This document shows positions 8,527 through 16,779 of a stretch of 63,399 bases of DNA, one piece after another. Both the position numbers and the translations under genes were made by a program. Position 1 is the stretch's first letter. Each line of letters opens with the position of its first letter. Source of the stretch: Rhodospirillales bacterium (GTDB taxonomy: Bacteria; Pseudomonadota; Alphaproteobacteria; Micavibrionales; Micavibrionaceae); NCBI GenBank assembly GCA_020638295.1, contig JACKIU010000004.1, positions 1 to 63,399 of the forward strand. Reading direction: 5' to 3'. The notes beneath the pieces are model-generated. The model saw only the letters and a program-made list of their open reading frames with translations, was not told the DNA's origin and searched no databases.

Positions 8527-9387
8527 ATGAACGCGGCACGTTTGGACACCCCAATGATGGCAAGCCCGCAAGGCTCTATGACTGGGCCGTTGCTCAAATC
8601 CGCGCTGTTTCACGGCGCGATTTTGCTGGTCGCCGCAGTCGGTCTGCCGTTTATCAAAACAGAACCGCTGATCATCGCCCCGGTCAGCGTCGAGCTGGTT
8701 GACATTTCCGATCTATCCCAGACCGATCAAAAACCGCCGCCCAAACCCAAACCGATCCCGCAGCCGGAAAAGCCCAAGGAAATCGAACCGCCCAAACCCC
8801 CGAAGGAAGAACTTAAAAAACCGGAAGCCCCAAAACCGGAAGCCGTGAAGGAAGAAGCTGTCCCGCTGCCAAAGCCTGAAGAAAAACCAAAGGAGCCGGA
8901 AAAGCCCAAGCCCAAACCGAAAGAAAAACCTCAGGCCAAGCCCAAAGAAGAACCTAAGCAGGAAGATTTGTTCAATTCGCTGCTCAAGGACCTGACGCCT
9001 GTTGAAGAAGACCTGCAAAACAAGCAAAAAACCGATACGCTCAATCCCGAAGATGGGCAGGATGCGCCCATCGCCAACCAGATCAGCATGAGCGAAATCG
9101 ACGCGCTTCGCCAGCAAATCACCCCGTGCTGGAATGTGCCATCCGGGGCTAAATATGCTGAAAACCTGATCGTCACATTGCGCCTGACCATGCGCCGTGA
9201 CATGACGGTTCAAGATGTCCGCGTGATGAATGGCGGGCTAAACCCCGATCCGGCCTTCCGCGCCGCCGCCGATTCCGCCGTGCGCGCGGTTCGTAACCCG
9301 CGCTGCTCGCCGTTTAAATTGCCCCCTGAAAAATATGAGCAATGGAAGACGATTACTATTAATTTCGACCCCAGCGATATGCTATAA
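8527..9387 (+). CDS. tolA: Tol-Pal system protein TolA (TonB-like)
   Basis: TolA spans the periplasm and links TolQR to the outer membrane. A membrane segment at about residues 22-44 (FHGAILLVAAVGLPF) precedes a long Pro/Lys/Glu-rich linker at about 60-150 (runs such as PPPKPKPIPQPEKPKEIEPP). The C-terminal domain has the conserved pair of half-motifs around residues 195-286 (IDALRQQITPCWNVPSGAKY, VRAVRNPRCSPFKLP). The 286-residue length is normal for alphaproteobacteria. The low-complexity linker gives spurious long frames on the other strand. Confidence 0.94.
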   Translation: MNAARLDTPMMASPQGSMTGPLLKSALFHGAILLVAAVGLPFIKTEPLIIAPVSVELVDISDLSQTDQKPPPKPKPIPQPEKPKEIEPPKPPKEELKKPEAPKPEAVKEEAVPLPKPEEKPKEPEKPKPKPKEKPQAKPKEEPKQEDLFNSLLKDLTPVEEDLQNKQKTDTLNPEDGQDAPIANQISMSEIDALRQQITPCWNVPSGAKYAENLIVTLRLTMRRDMTVQDVRVMNGGLNPDPAFRAAADSAVRAVRNPRCSPFKLPPEKYEQWKTITINFDPSDML

Positions 9388-9397
9388 ACACAATCAC

Positions 9398-9483
9398 GTC
9401 ATTCCGGCGAATACCCTCTGGGGCACAAGAGCCGGAATCTTAATCGATAAAACAAAACAGATCCCGGTCTACACCGGGATGAC
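9398..9483. repeat. Dispersed palindromic repeat between tolA and tolB
   Basis: It runs from GTCATTCCGG to CACCGGGATGAC, with inner inverted pairs CCGG...CCGG. It belongs to the same family as the copies at 28893, 32664 and 39400. It fills the tolA-tolB gap and could form a hairpin that lowers read-through or stabilises the upstream mRNA. Confidence 0.75.
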
Positions 9484-9492
9484 AGGTGCAAA

Positions 9493-10809
9493 ATGAAAAA
9501 GATTTTCCTGACACTATTATTACTGCTTATGCCGCATGTCGCCCGCGCCGAACTGGTGCTTGACCTCAAAAGCGGTGTTGTCGAACCGATGCCCATCGCC
9601 GTTGCGACCTTTTATGCACAGAGCCCGCAGCATCAAGATTTTGCGACGCAAATTCCCGGCGTGATTTCGGCCAATCTGGAAAGCTCTGGCCTGTTTAAAC
9701 CGGTCAACCCGCGCGCCTTTGTCCAGGATGTTGAATCGATGCAAATCGCCGGACCGCGCTTCGGCGAATGGCGCGCCATCGGCACGCAGGCCCTGATCAC
9801 CGGCAGCGTGACCACCGCCGCAGATGGGCGCACCCGCGTCGAATTCCGCCTCTGGGATGTGTTCAGCGAAAAGCAGCTCATCGGCATGGCCTATATGACC
9901 ACGCCGGAGAACTGGCGGCGCATCGCCCATATTATCTCGGATGAAATCTACAAACGTCTGACCGGCGAATCGGGATATTTCGACACGCGCATCGTTTATG
10001 TCGCCGAAAGCGGCCCGCCGCAGGCCCGCGTCAAGCGGCTGGCGATCATGGATCAGGATGGCGCCAATCACAAATACCTCACCGACGGGCGTGAACTGGT
10101 GCTAACCCCGCGTTTCTCACCTTCACGCCAGCAAATCACCTATATGTCCTATGGTCGCCGCGGTCCGCGTGTCTATCTTTATGATATCAACACCGGCCGC
10201 CACGAAGAGCTCGGCAATTTCCCCAATATGACTTTCGCTCCGCGTTTCTCACCTGACGGAAATAAGGTGATTATGTCGATGGCCAGTGGCGGCAATACCG
10301 ACATTTATGAAATGAGCCTGCGCACCCGCCAGCCCAAACGCATTACGACGAATTCATCGATTGACACCGCGCCGAGCTATTCGCCCGACGGCAATCAAAT
10401 CGCCTTTGAATCCGATCGTGGTGGCACGCAGCAAATCTATGTAATGAACGCCGACGGCGGTAATGAACATCGCATTACCTTTGGCCAGGGGCGCTACGCC
10501 AACCCGGTCTGGTCGCCGCGCGGCGATCTCATCGCCTTCACCCGCATGTATCAGGGCAAATTCTATATCGGCGTCATTCGTCCGGACGGCTCTGGCGAAC
10601 GCCTGATTTCCAATGCTTACCACGTCGAAGGGCCGAGCTGGTCGCCCAACGGCCGCGTCCTGACCTATTTCAAGGAACGCCCCGTCGGGCCGGGAGGTGC
10701 GCAGCGTCAGGCCAAAATCTATACGGTCGATATTACGGGATATAACGAGCGTTGGCTGCGCACGCCGCAAGACGGCTCCGACCCGGCCTGGAGCCCGATT
10801 AATCCGTAG
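9493..10809 (+). CDS. tolB: Tol-Pal system periplasmic beta-propeller TolB
   Basis: TolB is periplasmic and cycles between TolA and the lipoprotein Pal. The signal peptide is about residues 1-19 (KKIFLTLLLLLMPHVARA). An N-terminal domain is followed by WD40-like PD40 blades, visible as repeated FSPDGNKV, YSPDGNQIAF, WSPRGDLIAF and WSPNGRVLTY from about residue 200 to 420. At 438 residues it is full length. No pal or cpoB follows; a convergent rppH comes next. Confidence 0.96.
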   Translation: MKKIFLTLLLLLMPHVARAELVLDLKSGVVEPMPIAVATFYAQSPQHQDFATQIPGVISANLESSGLFKPVNPRAFVQDVESMQIAGPRFGEWRAIGTQALITGSVTTAADGRTRVEFRLWDVFSEKQLIGMAYMTTPENWRRIAHIISDEIYKRLTGESGYFDTRIVYVAESGPPQARVKRLAIMDQDGANHKYLTDGRELVLTPRFSPSRQQITYMSYGRRGPRVYLYDINTGRHEELGNFPNMTFAPRFSPDGNKVIMSMASGGNTDIYEMSLRTRQPKRITTNSSIDTAPSYSPDGNQIAFESDRGGTQQIYVMNADGGNEHRITFGQGRYANPVWSPRGDLIAFTRMYQGKFYIGVIRPDGSGERLISNAYHVEGPSWSPNGRVLTYFKERPVGPGGAQRQAKIYTVDITGYNERWLRTPQDGSDPAWSPINP

Positions 10810-10817
10810 AGGAAAAT

Positions 10818-10848
10818 GTCATCCCGAGCGCAGTCGAGGGATCTTGAC
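10818..10848. repeat. Half copy of the palindromic repeat
   Basis: GTCATCCCGAGCGCAGTCGAGGGATCTT is the left arm of the element seen in full at 32664 and 39400, without its right arm. It lies just after tolB. Confidence 0.6.
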
Positions 10849-10924
10849 CATTATCTTCTGGCTGATAAAATCTCACGCTATTCTCAACGTCTTTCTTTCC
10901 GCCGGGATATAAAACCCCGCGAAA

Positions 10925-11012
10925 CCCCGCACCTGATGCGGGGTCCATAGGATGCATATCCAAATCTCATAGACCCCGGCTCAAAGCCGGGGTTTCATTT
11001 TTCTTTTTTGTT
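10925..11012. terminator. Two GC-rich hairpins between convergent tolB and rppH
   Basis: The first hairpin pairs CCCCGCA (10925-10931) with TGCGGGG (10937-10943). The second pairs ACCCCGGC (10973-10980) with GCCGGGGT (10986-10993) and is followed by TTCATTTTTCTTTTTTG. The second looks like a rho-independent terminator on the plus strand for the tol operon. The remaining 150 bases of the 247-base gap hold no gene. Confidence 0.7.
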
Positions 11013-11056
11013 TCAATCTCTTAAAAAAAATTGGGAATTGGGTAAAATCTCTCCAC

Positions 11057-11542
11057 TCACTCCTGTTCGGTCGGGATGATAAGGGAAGAAAACATTGCAA
11101 TAAGCTGCGTGTAGGTATCGCGTTTAAACGGCACGATCAGCTCCAGCGTGTCTTGCAGGGCCACCCATTGCCACGCTTTAAATTCCGGGCGCTGATCTGC
11201 ATCCAGAACGATATCCTCATCCCGCCCGGTAAAGCGCATCGCCACCCAGTGCTGCTCCTGCCCGCGATAACGGCCGTCCCAGAGTTTATGCAGCAAATGT
11301 TCGGGCAGATCATAGCGCGTCGTTTTTGAAGAAACTTTTATGATCTCGGCCAGATCCGTGCCGATTTCTTCCTGCAACTCCCTGAGCGCAGCCACCTCAA
11401 GGTCTTCGCCTTCATCAATGCCGCCCTGCGGCATCTGCCACGCACCGGGCGTATCGATCCGTTCGCCGACAAAAACCTGCCCCCGGTCGTTAAACAGGGC
11501 AATGCCGACGCAAGGACGATAGGGCAGGGTATCCTTATCCAT
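11057..11542 (-). CDS. rppH: RNA pyrophosphohydrolase RppH (Nudix)
   Basis: RppH removes pyrophosphate from mRNA 5' ends to start decay. The 161-residue protein has a complete Nudix box, GGIDEGEDLEVAALRELQEE followed by IG (about residues 40-61), and the RppH-type start YRPCVGIALFNDRGQVFVGE. It is the last gene of the minus-strand proA-to-rppH run, three bases after the deacetylase gene. Confidence 0.93.
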   Translation of the reverse strand: MDKDTLPYRPCVGIALFNDRGQVFVGERIDTPGAWQMPQGGIDEGEDLEVAALRELQEEIGTDLAEIIKVSSKTTRYDLPEHLLHKLWDGRYRGQEQHWVAMRFTGRDEDIVLDADQRPEFKAWQWVALQDTLELIVPFKRDTYTQLIAMFSSLIIPTEQE

Positions 11543-11545
11543 GAG

Positions 11546-12658
11546 CTACTCTTTATTAGCTTGTGCAACTGCCGATACAGGCACAATCTCAATCCCGCGC
11601 TTTTGCAGCGATTCCAGCCAACGCTTCAGGGCCGGAATATTGCGCGGGGAAGGGCGCACGACAACCACCGCGCCGCCCAGTGTCTCGATATCTTCGAGCA
11701 CCGATGCCACTTCAGGGCGCTGCGGATCGACAATATCGATAAATTGTTGCGTCGCTGTGCGTGGCACATGCTCTTCCTCAAGAATCGGAGCAAAAAAACT
11801 GTCCTCATTGCTGTTAAGCTCCAAAAAACCAAGTCCGCGTTTAAAAATATCGCGCGCAATGTTATTGAACATCGACCCGGCGTTTTCCAACGCGCTGTCG
11901 GTATAGGCCGCCACACCGGCATAACCGGTCGCGCGGCCCAGAAGCCATTGCAAACGCTCTTGGTTATATTGAATGCTCACGCGGGTTAAAAGCCCCTTTG
12001 CGCCGGGATCTTCCATCGGAAAATTGAGATTTTCGACAGGAAGCTGCAACCAGACCTCATGCCCGTCATGGCGCGCCGCCTGCGCCCAATTCTCAGGGTT
12101 TTGGCTGTAAGGCGATAGAATGAAGGATACGGCGCCGGGCAGGGTGGATAACAATTCCTCAGACAGCGCTTTGGAAAGCCCGAATTGTTCAACCGCAACA
12201 GCGATAAACGGCCGCCCCTGATTGAGCAAAAAAGGTTTTCGATAAACGGAAAAAGGGGTCTCAAATTCGCTTTTGGCGATCGGCAGACGCCCATATTCGC
12301 TGTCTTCATAAAATCCGTCAATTGGAGCGTCACCCAAAGCTTTAGACGGACTGCCAAGCACATCTTCGAGAGTTTCTTCCTGCCGGGACGAAGCATGAGA
12401 ATGTTCATCAACTGCGGCAGGAGCCTCCACCAGATCATGAGTATCAAGATGATCGACGGTTTCAACCGCCTCAGCCTGAGCGGAACGGTCCACCAGCACA
12501 GTCTGGCTCGCCAGACGCGCCTGCAAAGACTCAAACGTGGTTTCCGAACGGATAAATGCAATGCCGAACAACCCCGCATAGACAACGGCCACACCCACCA
12601 GCCCCAAGCCAAAAGCTTTAAAGGAAAAGCGCGATTGCATGCTGTGCATCAAATCCAT
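11546..12658 (-). CDS. Divergent polysaccharide deacetylase family protein (YibQ-like)
   Basis: The 370-residue protein has one membrane anchor at about residues 15-37 (GLGLVGVAVVYAGLFGIAF). A variable acidic linker is followed by the DUF610/YibQ domain from about residue 150 (PFIAVAVEQFGLS), with HEVWLQLPVENLNFPMEDPG and GAVVVVRPSPRNIPALKRWL. The family is related to polysaccharide deacetylases but most metal ligands differ, so catalytic activity is uncertain. It sits in its usual place after ctpA and envC, a context suggesting an envelope role. Confidence 0.85.
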   Translation of the reverse strand: MDLMHSMQSRFSFKAFGLGLVGVAVVYAGLFGIAFIRSETTFESLQARLASQTVLVDRSAQAEAVETVDHLDTHDLVEAPAAVDEHSHASSRQEETLEDVLGSPSKALGDAPIDGFYEDSEYGRLPIAKSEFETPFSVYRKPFLLNQGRPFIAVAVEQFGLSKALSEELLSTLPGAVSFILSPYSQNPENWAQAARHDGHEVWLQLPVENLNFPMEDPGAKGLLTRVSIQYNQERLQWLLGRATGYAGVAAYTDSALENAGSMFNNIARDIFKRGLGFLELNSNEDSFFAPILEEEHVPRTATQQFIDIVDPQRPEVASVLEDIETLGGAVVVVRPSPRNIPALKRWLESLQKRGIEIVPVSAVAQANKE

Positions 12659-12667
12659 AATGCATCC

Positions 12668-14062
12668 TTAGGGTTGGGCCGACTGCTCTGCGGAGGACTC
12701 GCTGTCCGGCGTTTCGGGTGCGGCGTTGTCATTCGCCGCCTGGGATGGACTGCCGCGATAAAGCGTCAACCCATTCAGCAAGTCCAAAGCCCGCATCAAC
12801 TGATAGTCTTGAATTTCTTCCTCTTCAGCCTCGTCACCATCTTTGGCTGATGAATCATCCTTGTCTTTCACATCTTCGTCTTTTTTATCCAAAGCCCCTT
12901 TGAGATTAGCCTCACGCAAGCGCTTGATGTCATAGGTCTCAATTTTGGCCGGCTCGACGATAATATCCGGCTCAATCCCCTTGGCTTGTATGGAACGCCC
13001 CGAAGGCGTGTAATATCGCGCCGTGGTCAGGCGCATTGCCCCATGTCCGGGCAATGGAATAACCGTTTGCACAGAACCTTTCCCGAAGGATTGCGTTCCG
13101 AGCAAAATTCCCCGGCGATGATCCTGCAAGGCTCCGGAAACAATCTCGGACGCCGAAGCCGAACCGCCGTTGATTAGAACCACAATCGGCAGGCCTTCAG
13201 CCAAATCCCCAGGAGTCGCATTGTCCCGTTTGGTATCTTCTTCATGCCGCCCGCGCGTGGAAACGATCTCGCCCTTGTCCAGAAAGATATCGGAAACCGC
13301 AATCGCCTGATCCAGCAACCCTCCCGGGTTATTTCGCAAGTCCAGAACATACCCGTTCAGTTTGTTGCCAAGCTCGGCTTTAATTTCCTGAATGGCTTTC
13401 TTAACGCCATCCTCAGCATTCTGGTTAAAAGTCGTAATGCGGATATACCCGGAATTACCTTCCACGCGGTGGCGAACCGAATGGATTTTGATAATGTCGC
13501 GTACCAGCGTCATCTCAATTGGCGCATCCGCCCCTTCGCGTGAAATCACCAGATCAATTTCCGTCCCCACCTTCCCGCGCATTTTATCAACCGCTTCGGA
13601 AAGGGTCAGGCCCATAACCGGCTCGTCATCAATCTGAACGATATAGTCCCCGGCCAACACCCCGGCGCGAAAAGCAGGCGTATCGTCGATCGGCGAAACA
13701 ACCTTGACCACGCCGTTTTCCAGTGTGACTTCAATGCCCAGCCCGCCGAATTCGCCGCGCGTGCTCACCTGCATTTCGTCGAATTTCTCGTCGTCCAGAT
13801 AAGAAGAATGCGGATCGAGCGCGGTCAACATACCGTTAATCGCGTTCTCGATCAGCTCTTTATCCGCTTTTTCTTCAACATATTGCGCGCGCACCCGCTC
13901 AAAAACATCGCCGAACAAATCAAGCTGGCGATAGGTGTCCGTATGGTCAGCGCTCGGCTGCGTCCCGGCCGTGCGCTCATCTGCCTCACTCTGCGCGAAT
14001 GCCGCATCAGCCATAAACACAAGGAGCGTTAGCGGAATAAGAAAAAATGAATAAGTGCGCAT
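12668..14062 (-). CDS. ctpA: S41 carboxy-terminal processing protease CtpA
   Basis: This is a periplasmic serine/lysine protease of the Prc/CtpA type. The signal peptide is about residues 1-23 (ending DAAFA). A PDZ domain at about 98-180 contains GGLGIEVTLENGVVKVVSP. The S41 domain holds the catalytic Ser in NGGSASASEIVSGAL and Lys in GTQSFGKGSVQT. The C-terminus is acidic and low complexity. It directly follows envC, whose gene ends at the first base of this one's start codon, consistent with regulated turnover of murein hydrolase factors. Confidence 0.94.
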   Translation of the reverse strand: MRTYSFFLIPLTLLVFMADAAFAQSEADERTAGTQPSADHTDTYRQLDLFGDVFERVRAQYVEEKADKELIENAINGMLTALDPHSSYLDDEKFDEMQVSTRGEFGGLGIEVTLENGVVKVVSPIDDTPAFRAGVLAGDYIVQIDDEPVMGLTLSEAVDKMRGKVGTEIDLVISREGADAPIEMTLVRDIIKIHSVRHRVEGNSGYIRITTFNQNAEDGVKKAIQEIKAELGNKLNGYVLDLRNNPGGLLDQAIAVSDIFLDKGEIVSTRGRHEEDTKRDNATPGDLAEGLPIVVLINGGSASASEIVSGALQDHRRGILLGTQSFGKGSVQTVIPLPGHGAMRLTTARYYTPSGRSIQAKGIEPDIIVEPAKIETYDIKRLREANLKGALDKKDEDVKDKDDSSAKDGDEAEEEEIQDYQLMRALDLLNGLTLYRGSPSQAANDNAAPETPDSESSAEQSAQP

Positions 14063-15219
14063 TAACTTAAATCTCCAAATTTTTTGGCCGGGTTGACGGC
14101 TTTGCCCTTGTGACGCAGCTCGTAATACAGAACCGGCTTTTGACCGGATGTACTCTTATGCAGCTTGCCCAACGGCTCGCCGACATTCAGTGATTGCCCC
14201 ACCACTGTATCAATATTTTCCAAACCTGCAATAAGACTATGCCATCCATCCTGATGTTCAAGGATCACCATGTTGCCGTAATTTTTAAAATAACCGGCAA
14301 AACGCACAATACCGCCCATCGGCGCAACCACCAAAGCCCCGGCGCGTCCTTCAATATCCAGCCCCTTGCTCGGCGCCCCGAAAATATCCGGCTCGTTATA
14401 CCCGGTTTTGATGATGCCGGGCAGAGGCAGGCGCGGCGCGCCCGGATTGGGGGGCGGACGCCCGACCAAACGCTTTGCGGATGGGGGCGCAGCCCTCTGT
14501 GAACGCGTACGTTCTTCATCCAACCGCGAAACCAGATCAGCCAGATTTTTCGCCTGCGCTGAGATTTTTTGTATATTCTTCTGTTGGGCGGCCAGATCTT
14601 TTTGCGTACTGGCATAAAGCTGACGGCGCTTTTGCACCATGCTGTTCAGTTCACGCTGTTGCGCCTCCAGCTTTTTCGACGCTTCGACAACATCTGCGCG
14701 TTTGTCTTGCAGGTCACGAGAAACAGTTTGTAGTTTTTCGAGCGTGTTTTTGAGCTCCGTAGCCTGCGTATGCAAAGCCGGTAAAATTTCCTCCAGCAAC
14801 ATCGCGCTTTGCGCGGTCTCCAAAGGCGCTTCCGGCCGAACGATGAGGGCTTCAGGCGGCAGGCGGCGAATGCGCTCCAATGCCAGAATGAGCCGCGAAA
14901 TCGACCCGCGGTCATTTTGCAGCTTCGCCGACAGGCCTTTTTGCTCTTTTTCCAGATCGGCAATTTTTAGATCAAGGTTTTGCAGCTTTTTCTCATTCTT
15001 CTGAATCGCCTTGGCCGTGCTGACCAAAGAGCCCTTTGTGCTGTCTAATTCCTTTTCGATAGTCTTAAGATCGGCCTCTAAAGCTTTCGAGTCAGCCTTA
15101 GAGCTCCGCAATTTTTCATCAAGCTGGTTAATCTCTTTTTTCTGAGGGATCGGCGCATTCTGGGCCAAGGCCGGACAAGCCGGAACAAGCAGAACCAGTA
15201 AAAGCAAAAACGCGCGCAT
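14062..15219 (-). CDS. envC: EnvC-type murein hydrolase activator (degenerate LytM)
   Basis: EnvC-like factors activate amidases for septal wall splitting. The chosen start at 15219 gives a clean signal peptide (MRAFLLLLVLLVPACPALAQ); a longer frame reaches 15327 but overlaps rlmH. Coiled coil spans about residues 30-250. The C-terminal M23/LytM domain (about 290-385) contains VVAPMGGIVRFAGYFKNYG and LYYELRHKGKAVNP. The catalytic HxH is replaced by YYE, and the first His by Ser in PSKGLDI, so the domain is a non-catalytic activator as in E. coli EnvC. The next gene is ctpA. Confidence 0.92.
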   Translation of the reverse strand: MRAFLLLLVLLVPACPALAQNAPIPQKKEINQLDEKLRSSKADSKALEADLKTIEKELDSTKGSLVSTAKAIQKNEKKLQNLDLKIADLEKEQKGLSAKLQNDRGSISRLILALERIRRLPPEALIVRPEAPLETAQSAMLLEEILPALHTQATELKNTLEKLQTVSRDLQDKRADVVEASKKLEAQQRELNSMVQKRRQLYASTQKDLAAQQKNIQKISAQAKNLADLVSRLDEERTRSQRAAPPSAKRLVGRPPPNPGAPRLPLPGIIKTGYNEPDIFGAPSKGLDIEGRAGALVVAPMGGIVRFAGYFKNYGNMVILEHQDGWHSLIAGLENIDTVVGQSLNVGEPLGKLHKSTSGQKPVLYYELRHKGKAVNPAKKFGDLS

Positions 15220-15236
15220 AGATAAATCCGATAGGT

Positions 15237-15692
15237 TTAATCCCGGTGATAGGGATGATTTTTCAAAATTTGTTGTGCCCGATAAATTTGCTCTAAAAGC
15301 ATCACGCGCGCAAGCATATGCGGCCATGTTTGCCGCCCAAAGCTGAGGAGAAAATCAGCACGAGCCCGAATATCGTCATTCAAACCGTCCGCGCCGCCGA
15401 TGATGCATTGCACCTGTGCGCGCCCTTCATTTTGCAAATCTTGAAACTTCGCGGCGATATCGCGAGATGACAGCGTCTTGCCGCGCTCATCCAGTGCAAT
15501 CACAAAATGATCGGGCTTGAGGCGTTCTAAAATCTGCGCACATTCATCTATGTGAATTTTCTTTTGATCGGTGTGGCGGGATTCAATTTCGTGAGTGCGA
15601 ACGGTCCAGTCCATGCGCTTGAGATAATCCTGGAAAAGATCGGTATGAGGGCCTTTCTTGAGGCGCCCGCAGACAAGCAGCTCAATATTCAT
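15237..15692 (-). CDS. rlmH: 23S rRNA (pseudouridine1915-N3)-methyltransferase RlmH
   Basis: This SPOUT methyltransferase acts on assembled 70S ribosomes. The 151-residue protein has FVIALDERGK, CIIGGADGL (SAM-binding knot) and the C-terminal RVMLLEQIYRAQQILKNHPY with final HRD, all diagnostic. Its ATG overlaps the mazF stop (ATGA, 15689-15692), so it is translationally coupled to the toxin gene rather than to its usual partner rsfS. Confidence 0.95.
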   Translation of the reverse strand: MNIELLVCGRLKKGPHTDLFQDYLKRMDWTVRTHEIESRHTDQKKIHIDECAQILERLKPDHFVIALDERGKTLSSRDIAAKFQDLQNEGRAQVQCIIGGADGLNDDIRARADFLLSFGRQTWPHMLARVMLLEQIYRAQQILKNHPYHRD

Positions 15693-16006
15693 GCAAACAT
15701 GTCCTGTAAAACATTCAAAGCTTTGTCTGACGTGCTGCGATGCAACGTCCCAAGCCTTTTTACAAGACGTGTTTTGTCGACTGCGCGCATCTGGTCGAGG
15801 ACGACCTCGCCTTTTTTGCCCTGAAACTGTGTTTTAACCCGTGTAGGATAATGACGAATTGTGCTGGTCATCGGCGCAATCAGGACGGTTTTGAGATGAT
15901 TATTCATATCATCGGGGGAAATAACAACACAGGGCCGCGTCTTTTTAATTTCCGAGCCTTGCATCGGATCAAGGCTCACAAGATAAACATCGAATTGATT
16001 TACCAT
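15689..16006 (-). CDS. mazF: MazF/PemK-family endoribonuclease toxin
   Basis: MazF toxins cut mRNA at short sequences. The 105-residue protein has the family start VYLVSLDPMQGSEIKKTRPCVVIS, whose Arg is catalytic, then TVLIAPMTST, KGEVVLDQMRAVD and KRLGTL. All hallmark segments are intact, so it should be active. It overlaps mazE by seven bases upstream and rlmH by four bases downstream. The pair interrupts the nearly universal rsfS-rlmH adjacency. Confidence 0.93.
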   Translation of the reverse strand: MVNQFDVYLVSLDPMQGSEIKKTRPCVVISPDDMNNHLKTVLIAPMTSTIRHYPTRVKTQFQGKKGEVVLDQMRAVDKTRLVKRLGTLHRSTSDKALNVLQDMFA

Positions 16007-16242
16007 GTCCAGTCTTCGTCATCGAAGCTGTTTTGAATATCTGGCCCGAAGACGTCTTCGTCCGGACCGGCGGCGATAAAAGCCTCCGCCCACCCGGCAC
16101 GCGGCGCAGCGGGTTTGGTAATCAAAAGCCCCTTATTCTCGATTTTCAAAACCACTTCGTCCTCAAATGCAAATTGCTTGAGAATATGCGCAGGAATAAT
16201 CACGCCCTTCGAATTGCCGATTTTGGTAAGCGATGTTTTCAT
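16000..16242 (-). CDS. mazE: MazE-type AbrB-fold antitoxin
   Basis: The 80-residue protein has an N-terminal SpoVT/AbrB swapped-hairpin domain (LTKIGNSKGVIIPAHILKQF) that binds DNA. Its acidic C-terminus (GPDEDVFGPDIQNSFDDED) is typical of the part that neutralises MazF. It overlaps mazF by seven bases. It is probably autoregulated through the tandem palindromes just upstream. Confidence 0.92.
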   Translation of the reverse strand: MKTSLTKIGNSKGVIIPAHILKQFAFEDEVVLKIENKGLLITKPAAPRAGWAEAFIAAGPDEDVFGPDIQNSFDDEDWTW

Positions 16243-16257
16243 ATAAAGCGCCTTATC

Positions 16258-16276
16258 GTTATAACTATGTTATAAC
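16258..16276 (-). promoter_or_regulatory. Tandem palindromic operator of mazEF (candidate)
   Basis: Two identical 8-bp palindromes GTTATAAC (16258-16265 and 16269-16276) are separated by TAT, 16 bases upstream of the mazE start. Repeated short palindromes are the usual binding arrangement for MazE/MazEF autoregulation. Binding is inferred from position and symmetry. Confidence 0.6.
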
Positions 16277-16307
16277 AAACGAGAGCTTGTGTCAAGATTG
16301 GCGCTGC

Positions 16308-16706
16308 CTAAGCGTGAAGCGGGTCGCCGACAACTTCGAACGGCTGGAACGCACCCCACATTTTTTCGATATTGTAAAAGCTTCGCACTTCCGGGCGAAA
16401 CAGGTGAATAATCACATCACCGGCGTCAATCGCCACCCAGTCCGAACGGTCCTTGCCTTCGACATGGACGCTCTTGATACCGTTAAGGGCGAGGCGTTTG
16501 AGGATTTTGTCGGTCAGCGCGCTGACATGACGGGAAGAGGTGCCGGATGCGATAATCATATAATCAGCCAATCCGGTTTGCTCATCCAGTTTAATGCTGA
16601 CAATATCTTCAGCCTTGTCTGCGTCCAAAGACTGCTCGATCAGGCTTTTCAGTTCACCTGGGGACAAAGTCCGCACAGAACTGTGATGGGGTTCATAGGT
16701 TAAAAT
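16308..16706 (-). CDS. rsfS: Ribosomal silencing factor RsfS
   Basis: RsfS binds ribosomal protein L14 and blocks subunit joining. The conserved core DYMIIASGTSSRHVSALTDK, EGKDRSDWVAIDAGDVIIHL and FYNIEKMWG is present. The start is unclear. No ATG lies near the family start; a perfect AGGAGG (16715-16720) is eight bases before an ATT at 16706, giving 132 residues. Alternatives are GTG at 16676, without a ribosome-binding site, and an ATG at 16829 that would translate through a terminator-like hairpin. I prefer the rare ATT start. Confidence 0.88.
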   Translation of the reverse strand: MLTYEPHHSSVRTLSPGELKSLIEQSLDADKAEDIVSIKLDEQTGLADYMIIASGTSSRHVSALTDKILKRLALNGIKSVHVEGKDRSDWVAIDAGDVIIHLFRPEVRSFYNIEKMWGAFQPFEVVGDPLHA

Positions 16707-16750
16707 GGCCGAGGCCTCCTTTCTTGCTGCATATCTGTTGGCGTGAACAC

Positions 16751-16779
16751 AAAAAAAGCCGAACGCAAACGTCCAGCCG
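16751..16779 (-). terminator. Rho-independent terminator upstream of rsfS
   Basis: On the minus strand GCTGGACG-TTTG-CGTTCGGC forms an eight-pair stem (two G-T) at 16758-16777, followed by seven T. It lies after nadD and before the rsfS ribosome-binding site. It would end the candidate small RNA, or act as an attenuator for rsfS and the genes after it. Confidence 0.65.

Noticed and set aside
8730..8960. Tandem-repeat or CRISPR-like array inside tolA
   Set aside because: The repetition is codon-level low complexity (CCx AAx), with no regular repeat-spacer unit.
8713..9213. Long open frames on the minus strand over tolA
   Set aside because: They arise from the Pro/Lys-rich repetitive linker of tolA read backwards.
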